Source: Bathymodiolus brooksi methanotrophic gill symbiont
GTDB taxonomy: Bacteria; Pseudomonadota; Gammaproteobacteria; Methylococcales; Methylomonadaceae
Length of the DNA: 64,000 bases
Direction of reading: 5' to 3'
NCBI GenBank assembly: GCA_020996635.1
Contig: JAJJBE010000091.1
Span: 17,359 to 81,358 of the forward strand
Shown: positions 8,401 to 18,228 of the stretch, piece after piece
How the letters are laid out: each line of letters begins with the position of its first letter
How positions within the stretch are numbered: position 1 is the first letter of the stretch
Program-made: the position numbers and the translations under genes
Notes under the pieces: model-generated
What the model saw: the letters and a program-made list of their open reading frames with translations, nothing else
Databases searched by the model: none
What the model was told of the DNA's origin: nothing

Positions 8401-11133
8401 TTAACTGCTTATAATAAATCGAACTGCGTCTAAGCGCAATTTTGCTTCTGTAATATACCCATGCGCAGCAATTGCCTTATCTTTCATTGCTTGCAAATCC
8501 TTAGGCTTTACAGCGGCATTTACCAAACCAAGCGCCTTTAAACGCTTTATTTCACGCGCAGACGATTGCAACATAGCCGCGCTAGCTTTTGTTATAACAT
8601 CCATCATTACAAGTTCAGAAGAGACTTCCGCTTTGGCAATCATTGCCTCAATTTGACTCTGCTGGCTAACAATAAAGGCTGTCATTTGCTCATCCTCTAT
8701 TTCATTTTTAACTTCATATAACTCATTATGCGGTATCTCCACACTTAAATCTTTACCCTTTTGATCAATTAATACACGTATAGGCATAACAGGCAAAAAT
8801 CGATTAACTTGCAACAGACTAGGCGCACTACATTCAATAACAAACAAGCACTCGAGTAAATAGCCCCCACTCTCTAACTTATCATTTTCTACAATACTGA
8901 CCGCTGCATTACCAATCGTATCCGCACTTAGCATTTCCATAACAGCAACTAACATAGGATGCTCCCATGTCAAATACTGCATATCCTCTCTGGCTAACGC
9001 AATAGACCTATCTACAGTCACCGTCACGCCATCTTCTGGAACCCAAGGAAAGTGGCTCACTCGCTGCAACTCTCCCAATTGTAAAATAGCGCAATTCTCA
9101 GAATGATATTCTGAATCTACTCCAAAACACTCAAAAACCTCCTCTAAATATTGCCATAACTGATTAGCTTGCTGCTCCTGCCTAATAACACTAATTAATT
9201 CATTCGCCTTATCCTGTCGACAAGAATTAAGCTCTAACAAAATATCCCGAGACTGGTGCATATCTGCTTCGATTTTTTCAATGCATTCTTTTGAACTTTC
9301 AAGTAACTGACCTAAGCCCTGTTGAATTTCACTAACACACACCTCTCGCAATCGTTCTTTTTGCAATCGATACACCTCGCCAGCTGCATTACTATTTTTT
9401 TGAAATAAGCTTAGGCCTTCTTCACTATACCACCGACATAAGCTGTGCTGCTGACTACCCACAACATAAGGCACGTGAATTTGAATACGCTGTTTTTGCC
9501 CAATTCGATCCAAACGGCCAATTCTTTGTTGCAGTAAATCTGGGTTCTCAGGTAAATCCAGTAAAATCAAATGATGAACAAATTGAAAATTACGCCCTTC
9601 ACTACCAATTTCAGAGCATAACAAAATCTGTACCTTTGCTTCCTCATCTGAAAAATACGCAGCTGCTCTGTCACGCTCAATAATACTCATTCCCTCGTGG
9701 AAAGTAGCTGCATTAATTGCATGCTTATCACGTAATACTTTTTGCAAACGAACAACTGTTTCAGCTTGCTGACAAATCAGCAACACCTGCTCACCACTAG
9801 TTCCTGATAAATAATCAAGTAACCAATTTATGTATAACTGCTCGTCAGCAATATCCCCCTCTAAGGCATAGCAATGTAACTGCCTTTCTGGAAACCCTTT
9901 AATGACATGACGAGAATTTCTAAATAACACTCGCCCCGTGCCATGCCTATCTATTAATTGATCAATAATCTCTAATTTATTTTCCAATACATTTTCACAA
10001 AGACCTTTATCCACTAGTTGCATCAATAAGGCTTTTTCTTGAGCGTTAAACTCATGCTCAGCAACAACTTTTTTCGCCAGTTGCGCAACCGGTTCAAACT
10101 CCAGCTCTTCCTTTATAAACTCAGCATAATCAAAGAATCTATCCGCATCCAATAAACGCAATTGTGCAAAATGTGATTCCTTTCCTTGCTGCTCAGGCGT
10201 GGCTGTTAATAAAATCAAATTCTCTGCTTTTATCGCTAACTGCTCAACAAATAAATAGTCATCACTTACTTCGTTCTCAGACCATTGCAAATGATGCGCC
10301 TCATCAACGACAACAATATCCCATTCAGCATTAACAGCCTGCTCTTTTCTATGTGGGTTTTTCTCAAAAAAATCAAGACTACATAAAACCAACTGAGTAC
10401 TTATAAAAGGATTTTCATCAATAATCGCTGTACACCGCTCTTCATCAAATAAGCTAAAACGTAAATTAAAGCGCCTCCACATTTCAACCAACCACTGATG
10501 CAACAAGCTATCAGGAACTAATATTATGACTCGCGATGATAACCCAGCACGCAGTCGGTACTGTAGGATCATACCTGCTTCAATTGTTTTCCCCAGCCCT
10601 ACCTCATCAGCAAGCATAATGCGTGCTTTATCTCGGCTTGCCACTTCATGCGCTATATAAATTTGATGTGGAATTAGAGATGCTCTTGCAGACAACAAGC
10701 CTCTTGCACTACTTTGCTGCAACCTTTGCATATGCAGCCATGTTTCATAGCGCAAAGAAAACCAACGCCCTGCCTCTGATCGTCCCATAAATAGACGGTC
10801 TTGTGGCTTATTAAATTGTAAATGGTGATTAAGGTTAGTCTCATCTATCCACCCTTTTTCACCTGTGCCAGTAAGAATTTCATAACGAATAAGACCTTCC
10901 TCTTCCACTAATGAAACAACAGCCCCATCAAGCCCATCGAGAGATTCAATCTTATCTAGGCGCTTAAATCGCACGCGAGTTAAGGGGCAATTATCACTTG
11001 CATAAACACGACGCTCTTCTGCAGCTAAATATAATACTGTTACTCGGCTTGCACTCACCTCAAGTATTAAACCTAAACCAAGCTCTGGCTCTGAACCACT
11101 AACCCAGCGCTGCCCCACAATAAAGCCACTCAT
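8401..11133 (-). CDS. rapA: RNA polymerase-associated helicase RapA (HepA)
   Basis: RapA is a Swi2/Snf2-type ATPase that recycles stalled RNA polymerase after transcription. The 910-aa protein has N-terminal Tudor-like domains (MSGFIVGQRWVS), Walker A in DEVGLGKTIEAG (about 176-187), DEAHH at 277-281 and LLTATPEQQ. The second RecA lobe has CSEIGSEGRNFQF and QQRIGRLDRIGQ. The long C-terminal region is more divergent. E. coli RapA is 968 aa, so this one is slightly short, mostly in the C-terminal half. It is monocistronic and starts just after the rplS-operon terminator. Confidence 0.93.
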   Translation of the reverse strand: MSGFIVGQRWVSGSEPELGLGLILEVSASRVTVLYLAAEERRVYASDNCPLTRVRFKRLDKIESLDGLDGAVVSLVEEEGLIRYEILTGTGEKGWIDETNLNHHLQFNKPQDRLFMGRSEAGRWFSLRYETWLHMQRLQQSSARGLLSARASLIPHQIYIAHEVASRDKARIMLADEVGLGKTIEAGMILQYRLRAGLSSRVIILVPDSLLHQWLVEMWRRFNLRFSLFDEERCTAIIDENPFISTQLVLCSLDFFEKNPHRKEQAVNAEWDIVVVDEAHHLQWSENEVSDDYLFVEQLAIKAENLILLTATPEQQGKESHFAQLRLLDADRFFDYAEFIKEELEFEPVAQLAKKVVAEHEFNAQEKALLMQLVDKGLCENVLENKLEIIDQLIDRHGTGRVLFRNSRHVIKGFPERQLHCYALEGDIADEQLYINWLLDYLSGTSGEQVLLICQQAETVVRLQKVLRDKHAINAATFHEGMSIIERDRAAAYFSDEEAKVQILLCSEIGSEGRNFQFVHHLILLDLPENPDLLQQRIGRLDRIGQKQRIQIHVPYVVGSQQHSLCRWYSEEGLSLFQKNSNAAGEVYRLQKERLREVCVSEIQQGLGQLLESSKECIEKIEADMHQSRDILLELNSCRQDKANELISVIRQEQQANQLWQYLEEVFECFGVDSEYHSENCAILQLGELQRVSHFPWVPEDGVTVTVDRSIALAREDMQYLTWEHPMLVAVMEMLSADTIGNAAVSIVENDKLESGGYLLECLFVIECSAPSLLQVNRFLPVMPIRVLIDQKGKDLSVEIPHNELYEVKNEIEDEQMTAFIVSQQSQIEAMIAKAEVSSELVMMDVITKASAAMLQSSAREIKRLKALGLVNAAVKPKDLQAMKDKAIAAHGYITEAKLRLDAVRFIISS

Positions 11134-11173
11134 TTACTTACCTTTTTCAACTAGTATAAAAAACCAACAGGCA

Positions 11174-11201
11174 TAAAAAAAGGCATCCGAAGACACCTTT
11201 T
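11174..11201 (-). terminator. Terminator of the rpsP-rimM-trmD-rplS operon
   Basis: On the minus strand an AAAAAGG...CCTTTTT stem is closed by a C(TTCG)G tetraloop and followed by a T-run. It starts about 25 bases after the rplS stop, the right place for the operon end. Confidence 0.8.
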
Positions 11202-11226
11202 TGATTCGTATAAAAGAATAACTAAA

Positions 11227-11571
11227 TTATAGTTTTTCTCTAATACGTGCAGCACGACCTGTAAGCTCACGTAAGTAATATAACTTAGCTCTACGTACAG
11301 CACCACGACGCTTAACTTCAATATCACCAACTAACGGGCTGTGAGTTTGAAAAACACGCTCAACACCCACTCCGTGAGAAATCTTTCTAACAGTAAATGC
11401 AGAATTTAATCCACGATTACGTTTAGCGATTACAACACCTTCAAAAGCCTGCAATCTCTCACGATCGCCTTCTTTTACTTTTACTTGCACAACAACTGTA
11501 TCACCAGGATTAAATACTGGTAGATCTATTTTAAGCTGCTCAGCTTCTAATTGACTAATAATATTACTCAT
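11227..11571 (-). CDS. rplS: 50S ribosomal protein L19
   Basis: L19 lies at the 30S-50S interface. The 114-aa protein has [31 protein letters not shown] and the C-terminal [20 protein letters not shown]. It is the last gene of the four-gene operon, overlaps trmD by 8 bases and is followed by a terminator. Confidence 0.98.
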   Translation of the reverse strand: MSNIISQLEAEQLKIDLPVFNPGDTVVVQVKVKEGDRERLQAFEGVVIAKRNRGLNSAFTVRKISHGVGVERVFQTHSPLVGDIEVKRRGAVRRAKLYYLRELTGRAARIREKL

Positions 11572-12325
11572 TACTGCACCTTTTATACTTCAATTCAATT
11601 TTAAATTCTTCTAACAACGATGTCTCGACCGCCGTCAATTCTTTTCCAAGCAACAAATCAGGTCGCTTTAGCCACGTATATCCTAATGACTGCTTTAAAC
11701 GCCATTGCTCAATTTCTTTATGGTTCCCACTTAATAAAACAGCAGGAACTTGCTCGTCAACAATAATTTCTGGACGCGTATAATGAGGGCAATCTAACAA
11801 GCCATTCATATGCGAGTCCTGCTGAGCAGAATCTTCATCACCTAGTACACCAGGCAAAAGCCGAGAAATTGCATCAACAACAACTAATGCGGCTAACTCT
11901 CCACCGCTAATAACAAAATCACCCAATGACCATTCTTCCTGACATTCACTAGAGATAAATCGCTCATCCAGCCCCTCGTAACGCCCTGCAACCAATATTA
12001 ATTGATCTAACTCAGCATTTTCATTAAGAAGTTGCTGAGTAATAGGTTTTCCTTGTGGACTTAAATAAACAACTTTAACGCGTTCCACATCCGTAGAACA
12101 TTTTGCACTCTCTAAAGCATCCTTTAATGGCTGATATTTCATCACCATTCCCGGACCACCGCCATAAGGACAATCATCAACTGTTTTGTGCTTGTCAGAA
12201 GTATATTCTCTAGGGTTCCAGACTGATAACTGCACTAAACCATTTTTTATAGCTCGCCCAGTCACTCCATTCATAGCACTATCTAGCACCATCTCCGGAA
12301 AAATCGTCAAGATATCAAAACGCAT
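11564..12325 (-). CDS. trmD: tRNA (guanine-N1-)-methyltransferase TrmD
   Basis: TrmD makes m1G37 in tRNAs, which prevents +1 frameshifting. The 253-aa protein begins [12 protein letters not shown]. It shows the SPOUT knotted fold segments [36 protein letters not shown] and the acidic [10 protein letters not shown]. It overlaps rimM by one base and rplS by eight. Confidence 0.97.
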   Translation of the reverse strand: MRFDILTIFPEMVLDSAMNGVTGRAIKNGLVQLSVWNPREYTSDKHKTVDDCPYGGGPGMVMKYQPLKDALESAKCSTDVERVKVVYLSPQGKPITQQLLNENAELDQLILVAGRYEGLDERFISSECQEEWSLGDFVISGGELAALVVVDAISRLLPGVLGDEDSAQQDSHMNGLLDCPHYTRPEIIVDEQVPAVLLSGNHKEIEQWRLKQSLGYTWLKRPDLLLGKELTAVETSLLEEFKIELKYKRCSNE

Positions 12326-12828
12326 TAAAAATCAGGATCCCAATCAACAAGTATGACACCTGTGCTTAAATCTATATCCATAATAGTTTGCTCTTGCAAA
12401 AAAGGAATTAATCGCTCCCTTTCTCCCATCACAACCACTACATCATTAGCACCTGTTTCTAACATTTGCTGAACAGTCCCTAATTCCACACCTTCAACAG
12501 TCTTTACCTGCAAGCCAATCAAGTCAGCCCAATAATACTCACCACGCCTTGCTTTTGGTAATTGTTCAGGACGAATATATATGTCCCAGCCATTTAATTC
12601 AGCAGCCTCATCTCTATCGATGAGCCCATCTAAACAGGCAACAACTGTTTTTCCATGTCGCCTACCATTAACAACTTCAACTAATTTGCTTTCCTTGCCT
12701 TTTTTCAAAATCCAAGGCGAATAAGCTAATATGTTTTCACGTACATCTGTATATGAATATACTTTTATCCAGCCTTTGACACCCAAGATTCCAGATATTT
12801 TACCAACACTAATTAATTCTTCAGCCAA
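12325..12828 (-). CDS. rimM: 16S rRNA processing protein RimM
   Basis: RimM helps 30S maturation around the head and S19. The 167-aa protein has the N-terminal GKISGILGVKGWIKVYSYT barrel and a C-terminal PRC-barrel domain starting at YYWADLIGLQV. It ends WDPDF, a common C-terminus in this family. It lies 2 bases after rpsP and overlaps trmD. Confidence 0.96.
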   Translation of the reverse strand: MAEELISVGKISGILGVKGWIKVYSYTDVRENILAYSPWILKKGKESKLVEVVNGRRHGKTVVACLDGLIDRDEAAELNGWDIYIRPEQLPKARRGEYYWADLIGLQVKTVEGVELGTVQQMLETGANDVVVVMGERERLIPFLQEQTIMDIDLSTGVILVDWDPDF

Positions 12829-12830
12829 GC

Positions 12831-13088
12831 TTATGCAGCAGCGGCTTGTTTTTTAGCGCCTTTAATTAACTTAGCAACACGCTCAGAAGGCTGTGCACCT
12901 AATCCTTTCCAATGCTCAACACGCTCAGAGTCTAATCTTAATTTTTCTTCAGAGCCTTTTGCCAGTGGATTAAAAAAACCTAAACGTTCGATATAACGTC
13001 CATCACGGCTATTTCTGCTATCAGTTACGACAACATGATAAAAGGGACGATTTTTTTGTCCACCTCTTGCAAGACGAATAACTACCAT
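12831..13088 (-). CDS. rpsP: 30S ribosomal protein S16
   Basis: S16 is an early 30S assembly protein. The 85-aa product has [20 protein letters not shown], the family hallmark, then [19 protein letters not shown]. It is the first gene of rpsP-rimM-trmD-rplS. GAGG lies upstream of the ATG, and a candidate promoter lies 45 to 70 bases upstream. Confidence 0.98.
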   Translation of the reverse strand: MVVIRLARGGQKNRPFYHVVVTDSRNSRDGRYIERLGFFNPLAKGSEEKLRLDSERVEHWKGLGAQPSERVAKLIKGAKKQAAAA

Positions 13089-13131
13089 CTACATTTCCTC
13101 AAAAATACATTTAACCAAATTTAATCCATCT

Positions 13132-13159
13132 ATTCTACGCGTTTTAATTAACATGTGAA
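13132..13159 (-). promoter_or_regulatory. Candidate promoter of the rpsP operon
   Basis: On the minus strand TTCACA (13154-13159) and TAGAAT (13132-13137) are separated by 16 bases, giving a start near 13125 and a leader of about 37 bases. The boxes are only moderately close to consensus. Confidence 0.4.
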
Positions 13160-13217
13160 GCCAATTATATAAAAACATGTATATAACGAATTATCCAATA
13201 CACTAACCAGCTATCAA

Positions 13218-14573
13218 CTAGCTGCGCATACCACGCATATTCCCTTTAATTCCACGCATCATATTCGCCATATTGCCTTTTTGGAATTTTTTCATCATTT
13301 TTTGCATCATTTTAAATTGCTTTAAAACACGATTTACATCCTGCAACTCCTGCCCTGATCCTGCTGCAATTCGCTTTTTCCGATTACCTTTAATTAAATC
13401 AGGGTGACGCTTTTCTTGATTGGTCATTGAGCGAATAACTGCGATTTGTCGCGCAAGCGCCTTATCATTAACTTGATCCCGCATTTCTTTAGGAACATCA
13501 TTAATTCCAGGCAATTTATCCATCATTGCACCTACACCACCCATGTTTTGCATTTGCTCTAACTGCTCAACAAAATCTGCCAGATCAAAGCCTTTGCCTT
13601 TACGTAGTTTCTTAGCTAACTTATCTGCTTTCTTTTTATCAACTTTTTGCTCTATGTCCTCAATCAGGCTGAGCATATCCCCCATACCCAAGATCCGAGA
13701 AGCTAGTCTGTCTGGATGAAAAGGCTCTAGTGCATCAGTTGTCTCACCGACCCCAATAAATTTAATGGATTTGCCAGTAATATGCCTAATTGATAATGCT
13801 GCACCACCTCGCGCATCACCATCCGTCTTAGTTAGCACCACCCCAGTTAAAGGTAGGGCCTCATCAAATGCTTTCGCAGTATTGGCAGCATCTTGACCTG
13901 TCATGCTGTCAACCACAAATAATGTTTCTACTGGGTTAATAGCTGCATGCAACTCTTTAATCTCTGTCATCATTTCTTCGTCAATATGCATACGACCTGC
14001 AGTATCAACAATAACAACATCTAAAAATTGTTTTTTCGCCTGCTCAATAGCTGCCGTTACGATTTGTACCGCTGTTTGCGAAACATCTGTATCAAAAAAT
14101 GTCAGCGATAAATCATTGGCCAATGTTTCTAGTTGCTTAATAGCCGCAGGGCGATAAATATCAGCACTCACCACACCAACTGACTTATTTTCTGATTCTT
14201 TTAGCCAGCGACCTAATTTAGCAACAGTTGTCGTCTTACCTGCCCCTTGCAAACCTGCCATCAAAATAATCGCTGGCGGGTTAGCCTTTAAATCTAAAGA
14301 CTCATTCGCTTCCCCCATAACGGAGACAAGCTCAGCCTGCACAACCTTAATTAATGATTGCCCCGGCGAAAGACTATCTTGAACTTCTTTACCTAAAGCA
14401 CGCTCTCGCACACTATCAATAAAAGCAGTAACAACTGAAAGCGCGACATCAGCTTCAAGTAAGGCCATGCGTACTTCGCGTAAAGTGTCCTTAACATTAT
14501 CTTCAGTTAGTCGGCCTTGACCCCGAATATTTTTTAAGGTCTTTCCTAATCGATCGGTTAAATTATCAAACAT
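13218..14573 (-). CDS. ffh: Signal recognition particle protein Ffh
   Basis: Ffh is the SRP GTPase that, with 4.5S RNA, brings nascent membrane proteins to FtsY. The 451-aa protein has the N domain, then G1 GLQGAGKTTT (about 107-116), DTAGRMHIDEEMM and TKTDGDARGG. The C-terminal methionine-rich M domain ends in MMQKMMKKFQKGNMANMM. It lies upstream of the rpsP operon in the same orientation, a common arrangement. No 4.5S RNA gene was seen in this window. Confidence 0.98.
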   Translation of the reverse strand: MFDNLTDRLGKTLKNIRGQGRLTEDNVKDTLREVRMALLEADVALSVVTAFIDSVRERALGKEVQDSLSPGQSLIKVVQAELVSVMGEANESLDLKANPPAIILMAGLQGAGKTTTVAKLGRWLKESENKSVGVVSADIYRPAAIKQLETLANDLSLTFFDTDVSQTAVQIVTAAIEQAKKQFLDVVIVDTAGRMHIDEEMMTEIKELHAAINPVETLFVVDSMTGQDAANTAKAFDEALPLTGVVLTKTDGDARGGAALSIRHITGKSIKFIGVGETTDALEPFHPDRLASRILGMGDMLSLIEDIEQKVDKKKADKLAKKLRKGKGFDLADFVEQLEQMQNMGGVGAMMDKLPGINDVPKEMRDQVNDKALARQIAVIRSMTNQEKRHPDLIKGNRKKRIAAGSGQELQDVNRVLKQFKMMQKMMKKFQKGNMANMMRGIKGNMRGMRS

Positions 14574-14717
14574 ATTGAGTACTAAAATCTGTAGGCTACA
14601 CAGCTAGATTCCATTAATGAATCCAGCTATTAAAACACCTAATCTAAGGGAACCCATCAAAACAGGGCGTAAGTTTTCTCTATTATCCTAAAAATAACCG
14701 CTAGGGTAAACAAGCAT

Positions 14718-16070
14718 CTATTCTTTTATACTTAAAGCATGCAGCTTACGATAAAGATGAGTGCGCTCTACGCCAACAGCAGCAGCGAGTTTTGCAACAT
14801 TTCTGTCATTTTCATTAAAATGAAAAAGCAAATATGCTTTTTCAAATTGCTCCCTAGCTTCTTTAAGTGGTAACCCAAAGAAATCTAAAGATTTAGTTGT
14901 TTGCTTAACGTTACTTGGCACTCGCGTCAGCGCATGCTCAACTTCTGCCAGTTCAATATCATCCCCACCGCCTAAAATCATAACGCGTTGCACTAAATTT
15001 TTTAATTCTGCAACATTCCCTGGCCAAGCGTAATTACGTAAATAATTTAAAGCAGGCATAGAAAACTGTCTAAAAGCTACTTTCTCATACTGGATAAAAA
15101 AATCTATATAAAAATTTAGCAATGTCGGCACATCTTCACTATGCTCTCGTAAAGGCTCAAGCTGTAATTCCACTTCATTAAGCACATAATAGAGATCTTG
15201 ACGAAAACGCCCTGCTAACACCTCTTTATATAAAAAATCAGTTGCCGAAGTGACCACGCGAAAGTCAGCATTAATTTTTTGAGTTCCTCCCACCCGCATA
15301 AAAACACCTGTTTTTAGTGCATTTAAGAGTTTATATTGAGTATTAGCATCAATGATAGAAATATCCGATAAAAACAATAGACCACCTTGTGCTTTTTCCA
15401 GCGCACCAACAAGGACCTCCCCAGCATGCTCTTGACCAAATAATTCAACAGCTGCACGCTCTTGTTCAACTGAAACATTAACAAACGCTCCTTCTTCGTG
15501 CACACTGCATGATTGTAAAAAACATGCATAAAGTTCTTTACCAACCCCATGCTCACCAACAAACATTAAATTTGCATCATGCTGAGATAATTGCTTCAAT
15601 TGCTGCTTAATCCGCTTTGAAAATTCACTACGCCCAACGGGGTCAGTATTTCCAGCCAATTTCCGCTTTAAGCCTTTATTTTCACGCTGTAATAAATAGG
15701 CAGCAATTGCTCGCTGTACAGTTAACAATAGCCTTGCTAGCGATAATGGTTTTTCTAGAAAGCCATAAGCGCCTAATTTTGTCGCATCAACAGCGGTATC
15801 AATAGTTGCATGTCCTGACATCATAATAACGGGGACACTAAAACTGACACCAGAAACCCACTCTTTCAACAAAGTAATGCCATCCGTATCTGGCATCCAA
15901 ATATCCAAAAGAACCAGGTCTAAATATTCACTGTTTTTTATTTCTCTTGCTTCCTCTGCATTTTTCGCAATAAAAACAATATACCCTTCATCCTGAAGAA
16001 TCTCCTGTACTACCCCACAAATATCAGGCTCATCATCTACAACTAAAATTTTTGCTTTGTAATTTCCCAT
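14718..16070 (-). CDS. ntrX: NtrX-type response regulator with degenerate AAA+ domain
   Basis: The 450-aa protein is the likely partner of NtrY just upstream. The receiver domain (1-120) is intact: ILVVDDEPD, LVLLDIWMPDTDG with the phosphorylatable Asp, and MMSGHATID. The central AAA+ domain keeps a Walker A (GEHGVGKE). The GAFTGA loop is missing: after ELFGQE comes HAGEVLVGALEKA. Walker B reads LFLSDI instead of LFLDEI, and the arginine positions in LYYVLNEVELQLEPLREH are replaced. The C-terminal Fis-type HTH (VAKLAAAVGVERTHLYRKL) is present. It is therefore unlikely to activate sigma-54 and more likely binds DNA as a phosphorylation-dependent regulator. Confidence 0.88.
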   Translation of the reverse strand: MGNYKAKILVVDDEPDICGVVQEILQDEGYIVFIAKNAEEAREIKNSEYLDLVLLDIWMPDTDGITLLKEWVSGVSFSVPVIMMSGHATIDTAVDATKLGAYGFLEKPLSLARLLLTVQRAIAAYLLQRENKGLKRKLAGNTDPVGRSEFSKRIKQQLKQLSQHDANLMFVGEHGVGKELYACFLQSCSVHEEGAFVNVSVEQERAAVELFGQEHAGEVLVGALEKAQGGLLFLSDISIIDANTQYKLLNALKTGVFMRVGGTQKINADFRVVTSATDFLYKEVLAGRFRQDLYYVLNEVELQLEPLREHSEDVPTLLNFYIDFFIQYEKVAFRQFSMPALNYLRNYAWPGNVAELKNLVQRVMILGGGDDIELAEVEHALTRVPSNVKQTTKSLDFFGLPLKEAREQFEKAYLLFHFNENDRNVAKLAAAVGVERTHLYRKLHALSIKE

Positions 16071-16086
16071 CTAACCCAAACCCTAA

Positions 16087-18228
16087 TCAACTTAAATACA
16101 TAACGGCAGGAAATATCATAATAAACCCTGCACCATCTTTGTAATGGTTATCCAAACGAATTGTTCCACCATGTTCTTCAATAATTTTCTTTGCAATCGC
16201 CAAGCCTAACCCCGTGCCTTTTTCTTTATGCGAAACATAAGGCTCAAAAATCTCTTTAGCTTGTTTTATATCAACTCCACAACCAGTATCGTAAATTGCT
16301 AAACGCACAAAGGGAATCTTTGCCTGAACAATAGATTGAATTTTAATAGTAATTCGCCCATTTCCTGCCATAGCTTCGCAAGCATTCTTAAATAAATTAT
16401 GTAAAACTTGTCTAATCGTTACAATATCAGCGGGTACTTTGGGGATATTTTTTTCTTCTTGAATTAATACCGCGATATTTGGAGCCGCATCATATAAACT
16501 TGCCACCTCCTTCACTAAGACACGTAAATCGATATTTTCAATCATTTTCTGCCCTGATTGAGCATAAACAGAAAAATCGTCCACCATAAATTTTAATGCT
16601 TCTACCTGCTGAACAATAGTACGAATTGAACGAACTAATAACTGCTGATCTTCCTCATTAAGCTTGTCTTTTAGCTTATGCTGCAATCGTTCTGCTGCCA
16701 ACTGAATAGGCGTAAGCGGGTTTTTTATTTCATGCGCCAAACGTCTAGCCACTTCCGCCCACGCCGCACTTTTTTGTGCCTGAATCAAGTCAGTTATATC
16801 ATCGAAAACAACAACAGCTCCAATATACCCTCCTTCCGTTGAAAACAAAGGCGAGCCTTGACATAGCAACTCTCTCCGCCCATCAGGTGTATCTATCGTT
16901 ATATTGCGCTGCCAAATTTCATCTGACTTTTCCAATAAAGGTTGCACAACATTGACCAACTCTTGCAAATCAGGCCTTTCTCGAGCCAAAGAACTCAGCC
17001 CTAAACCAAAATAACGCATTACCTGAATGTGCAAAATAATATTTGCACTGTGATTAGCTTTACGAATATTTAAATCCGCATCAAAACTTAATACCCCCGA
17101 AGTTAAGCTACTTAATAACGCCTCTAAATAAGCACGTTGCTGCTCAATTTCTAAAGCACTGATCCGTGCATCATCCCTTGATAGAGATATCTGCTGAACC
17201 ATTTTGTTGAATGAGTCAACTAAAAAACCTAAATCATCCTGTCGTTTTACAGGCAACAACTGCTCATAAAAACCAGCCGCGACTGACTTGGTTCCTCTAA
17301 CTAAATCCCTGATTGGAGCAATAATTTCGCGAACACTAATAAACGCAACTGAAATAGAGGCTAACAAGCTAACTAATAAGACCAAGGAAAGCACTAATGA
17401 AAAACTCACTTTCAAAGAATGCCGCAAGTAGGTCATTTCCTGAAACCTAACATAAGCAAATTCTACAGAATCTGTTAAATCAGTAATTCGCTCTGGGATG
17501 GGATAAATAATTTGTAAATAATAGCCCGCATTAACATTTATCGCGACCAAAGCCTGAACCACTAGTTCATCATTAATTGATTCAAGTTTTACGTGATCTT
17601 CACCCTGTAAAACCTGTAAAAATAAGGGAGTGACAGGCAAGCTGGGCAAGATATCACTAGCAATAAGCCCACTAAAAGCGATAATTTCTCCTTTCTTACT
17701 TAAAAGGGTAATTTCACTCGCGGTGGTGATTTCACGAACTTGATCTAAAGAATACGTTGCTTCAGCTAAAGTTTTCCCATTTAAACGCTCAGCAACTTGC
17801 TGCGACTGATTTAAATTCCACCGGATCCGTTGCTCTAAAGAAGCGTGACTAAGTTCTAAAGCATCATCCATAGCGGCATCAATTTCCACATTAAACCAAC
17901 CATCAATACTCTGGTTTAGGAATTGTAGTGAATAATAAAAAACCACCCCTGCTGGAACCAAGGATAAAACAATAAATAGCAAAACGATACGTGTATTTAA
18001 CCGTGATCCTGCCTCTTTTTTTCTCAGCCGCCGCATCAGAGAAAAAGCATTTACCCCAACGAGTAACAGCAAAATTAAAGTTGCAATTGTATTGCTAAGC
18101 AACAACCAAGAATACATCCCGCTTAGTGGCGATGCTTCTTGTAAAGCGGAACTCATCAGCTGCAAAGATAGAAAGATAAAGCCTAACAGCAATAGAGCAG
18201 ATATCCCAAATGGAACCCTTATTCGCAC
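16087..18228 (-). CDS. ntrY: NtrY-type membrane sensor histidine kinase
   Basis: The 713-aa protein has two N-terminal membrane segments (about 7-25 and 40-62), a third near 80-105 and another around 275-300 before a HAMP domain (REIIAPIRDLVRGTKSVAAG). These bracket a periplasmic sensor region. A PAS-like region follows (LLSSLTSGVLSFDADLNIRK). The HisKA box is AHEIKNPLTPIQLAAERL with the phospho-accepting His. The ATPase has NLFKNACEAM and GTGLGLAIAKKIIEEHGG. It overlaps the DUF4390 gene by 10 bases and precedes ntrX by 16. The signal it senses cannot be read from sequence. Confidence 0.93.
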   Translation of the reverse strand: MRIRVPFGISALLLLGFIFLSLQLMSSALQEASPLSGMYSWLLLSNTIATLILLLLVGVNAFSLMRRLRKKEAGSRLNTRIVLLFIVLSLVPAGVVFYYSLQFLNQSIDGWFNVEIDAAMDDALELSHASLEQRIRWNLNQSQQVAERLNGKTLAEATYSLDQVREITTASEITLLSKKGEIIAFSGLIASDILPSLPVTPLFLQVLQGEDHVKLESINDELVVQALVAINVNAGYYLQIIYPIPERITDLTDSVEFAYVRFQEMTYLRHSLKVSFSLVLSLVLLVSLLASISVAFISVREIIAPIRDLVRGTKSVAAGFYEQLLPVKRQDDLGFLVDSFNKMVQQISLSRDDARISALEIEQQRAYLEALLSSLTSGVLSFDADLNIRKANHSANIILHIQVMRYFGLGLSSLARERPDLQELVNVVQPLLEKSDEIWQRNITIDTPDGRRELLCQGSPLFSTEGGYIGAVVVFDDITDLIQAQKSAAWAEVARRLAHEIKNPLTPIQLAAERLQHKLKDKLNEEDQQLLVRSIRTIVQQVEALKFMVDDFSVYAQSGQKMIENIDLRVLVKEVASLYDAAPNIAVLIQEEKNIPKVPADIVTIRQVLHNLFKNACEAMAGNGRITIKIQSIVQAKIPFVRLAIYDTGCGVDIKQAKEIFEPYVSHKEKGTGLGLAIAKKIIEEHGGTIRLDNHYKDGAGFIMIFPAVMYLS

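Noticed and set aside
14602..14627. Inverted repeat between ntrX and ffh (AGCTAGATTC/GAATCCAGCT) as a terminator
   Set aside because: It has one mismatch, is not followed by a T-run on the minus strand, and could not be distinguished from chance in an AT-rich gap.
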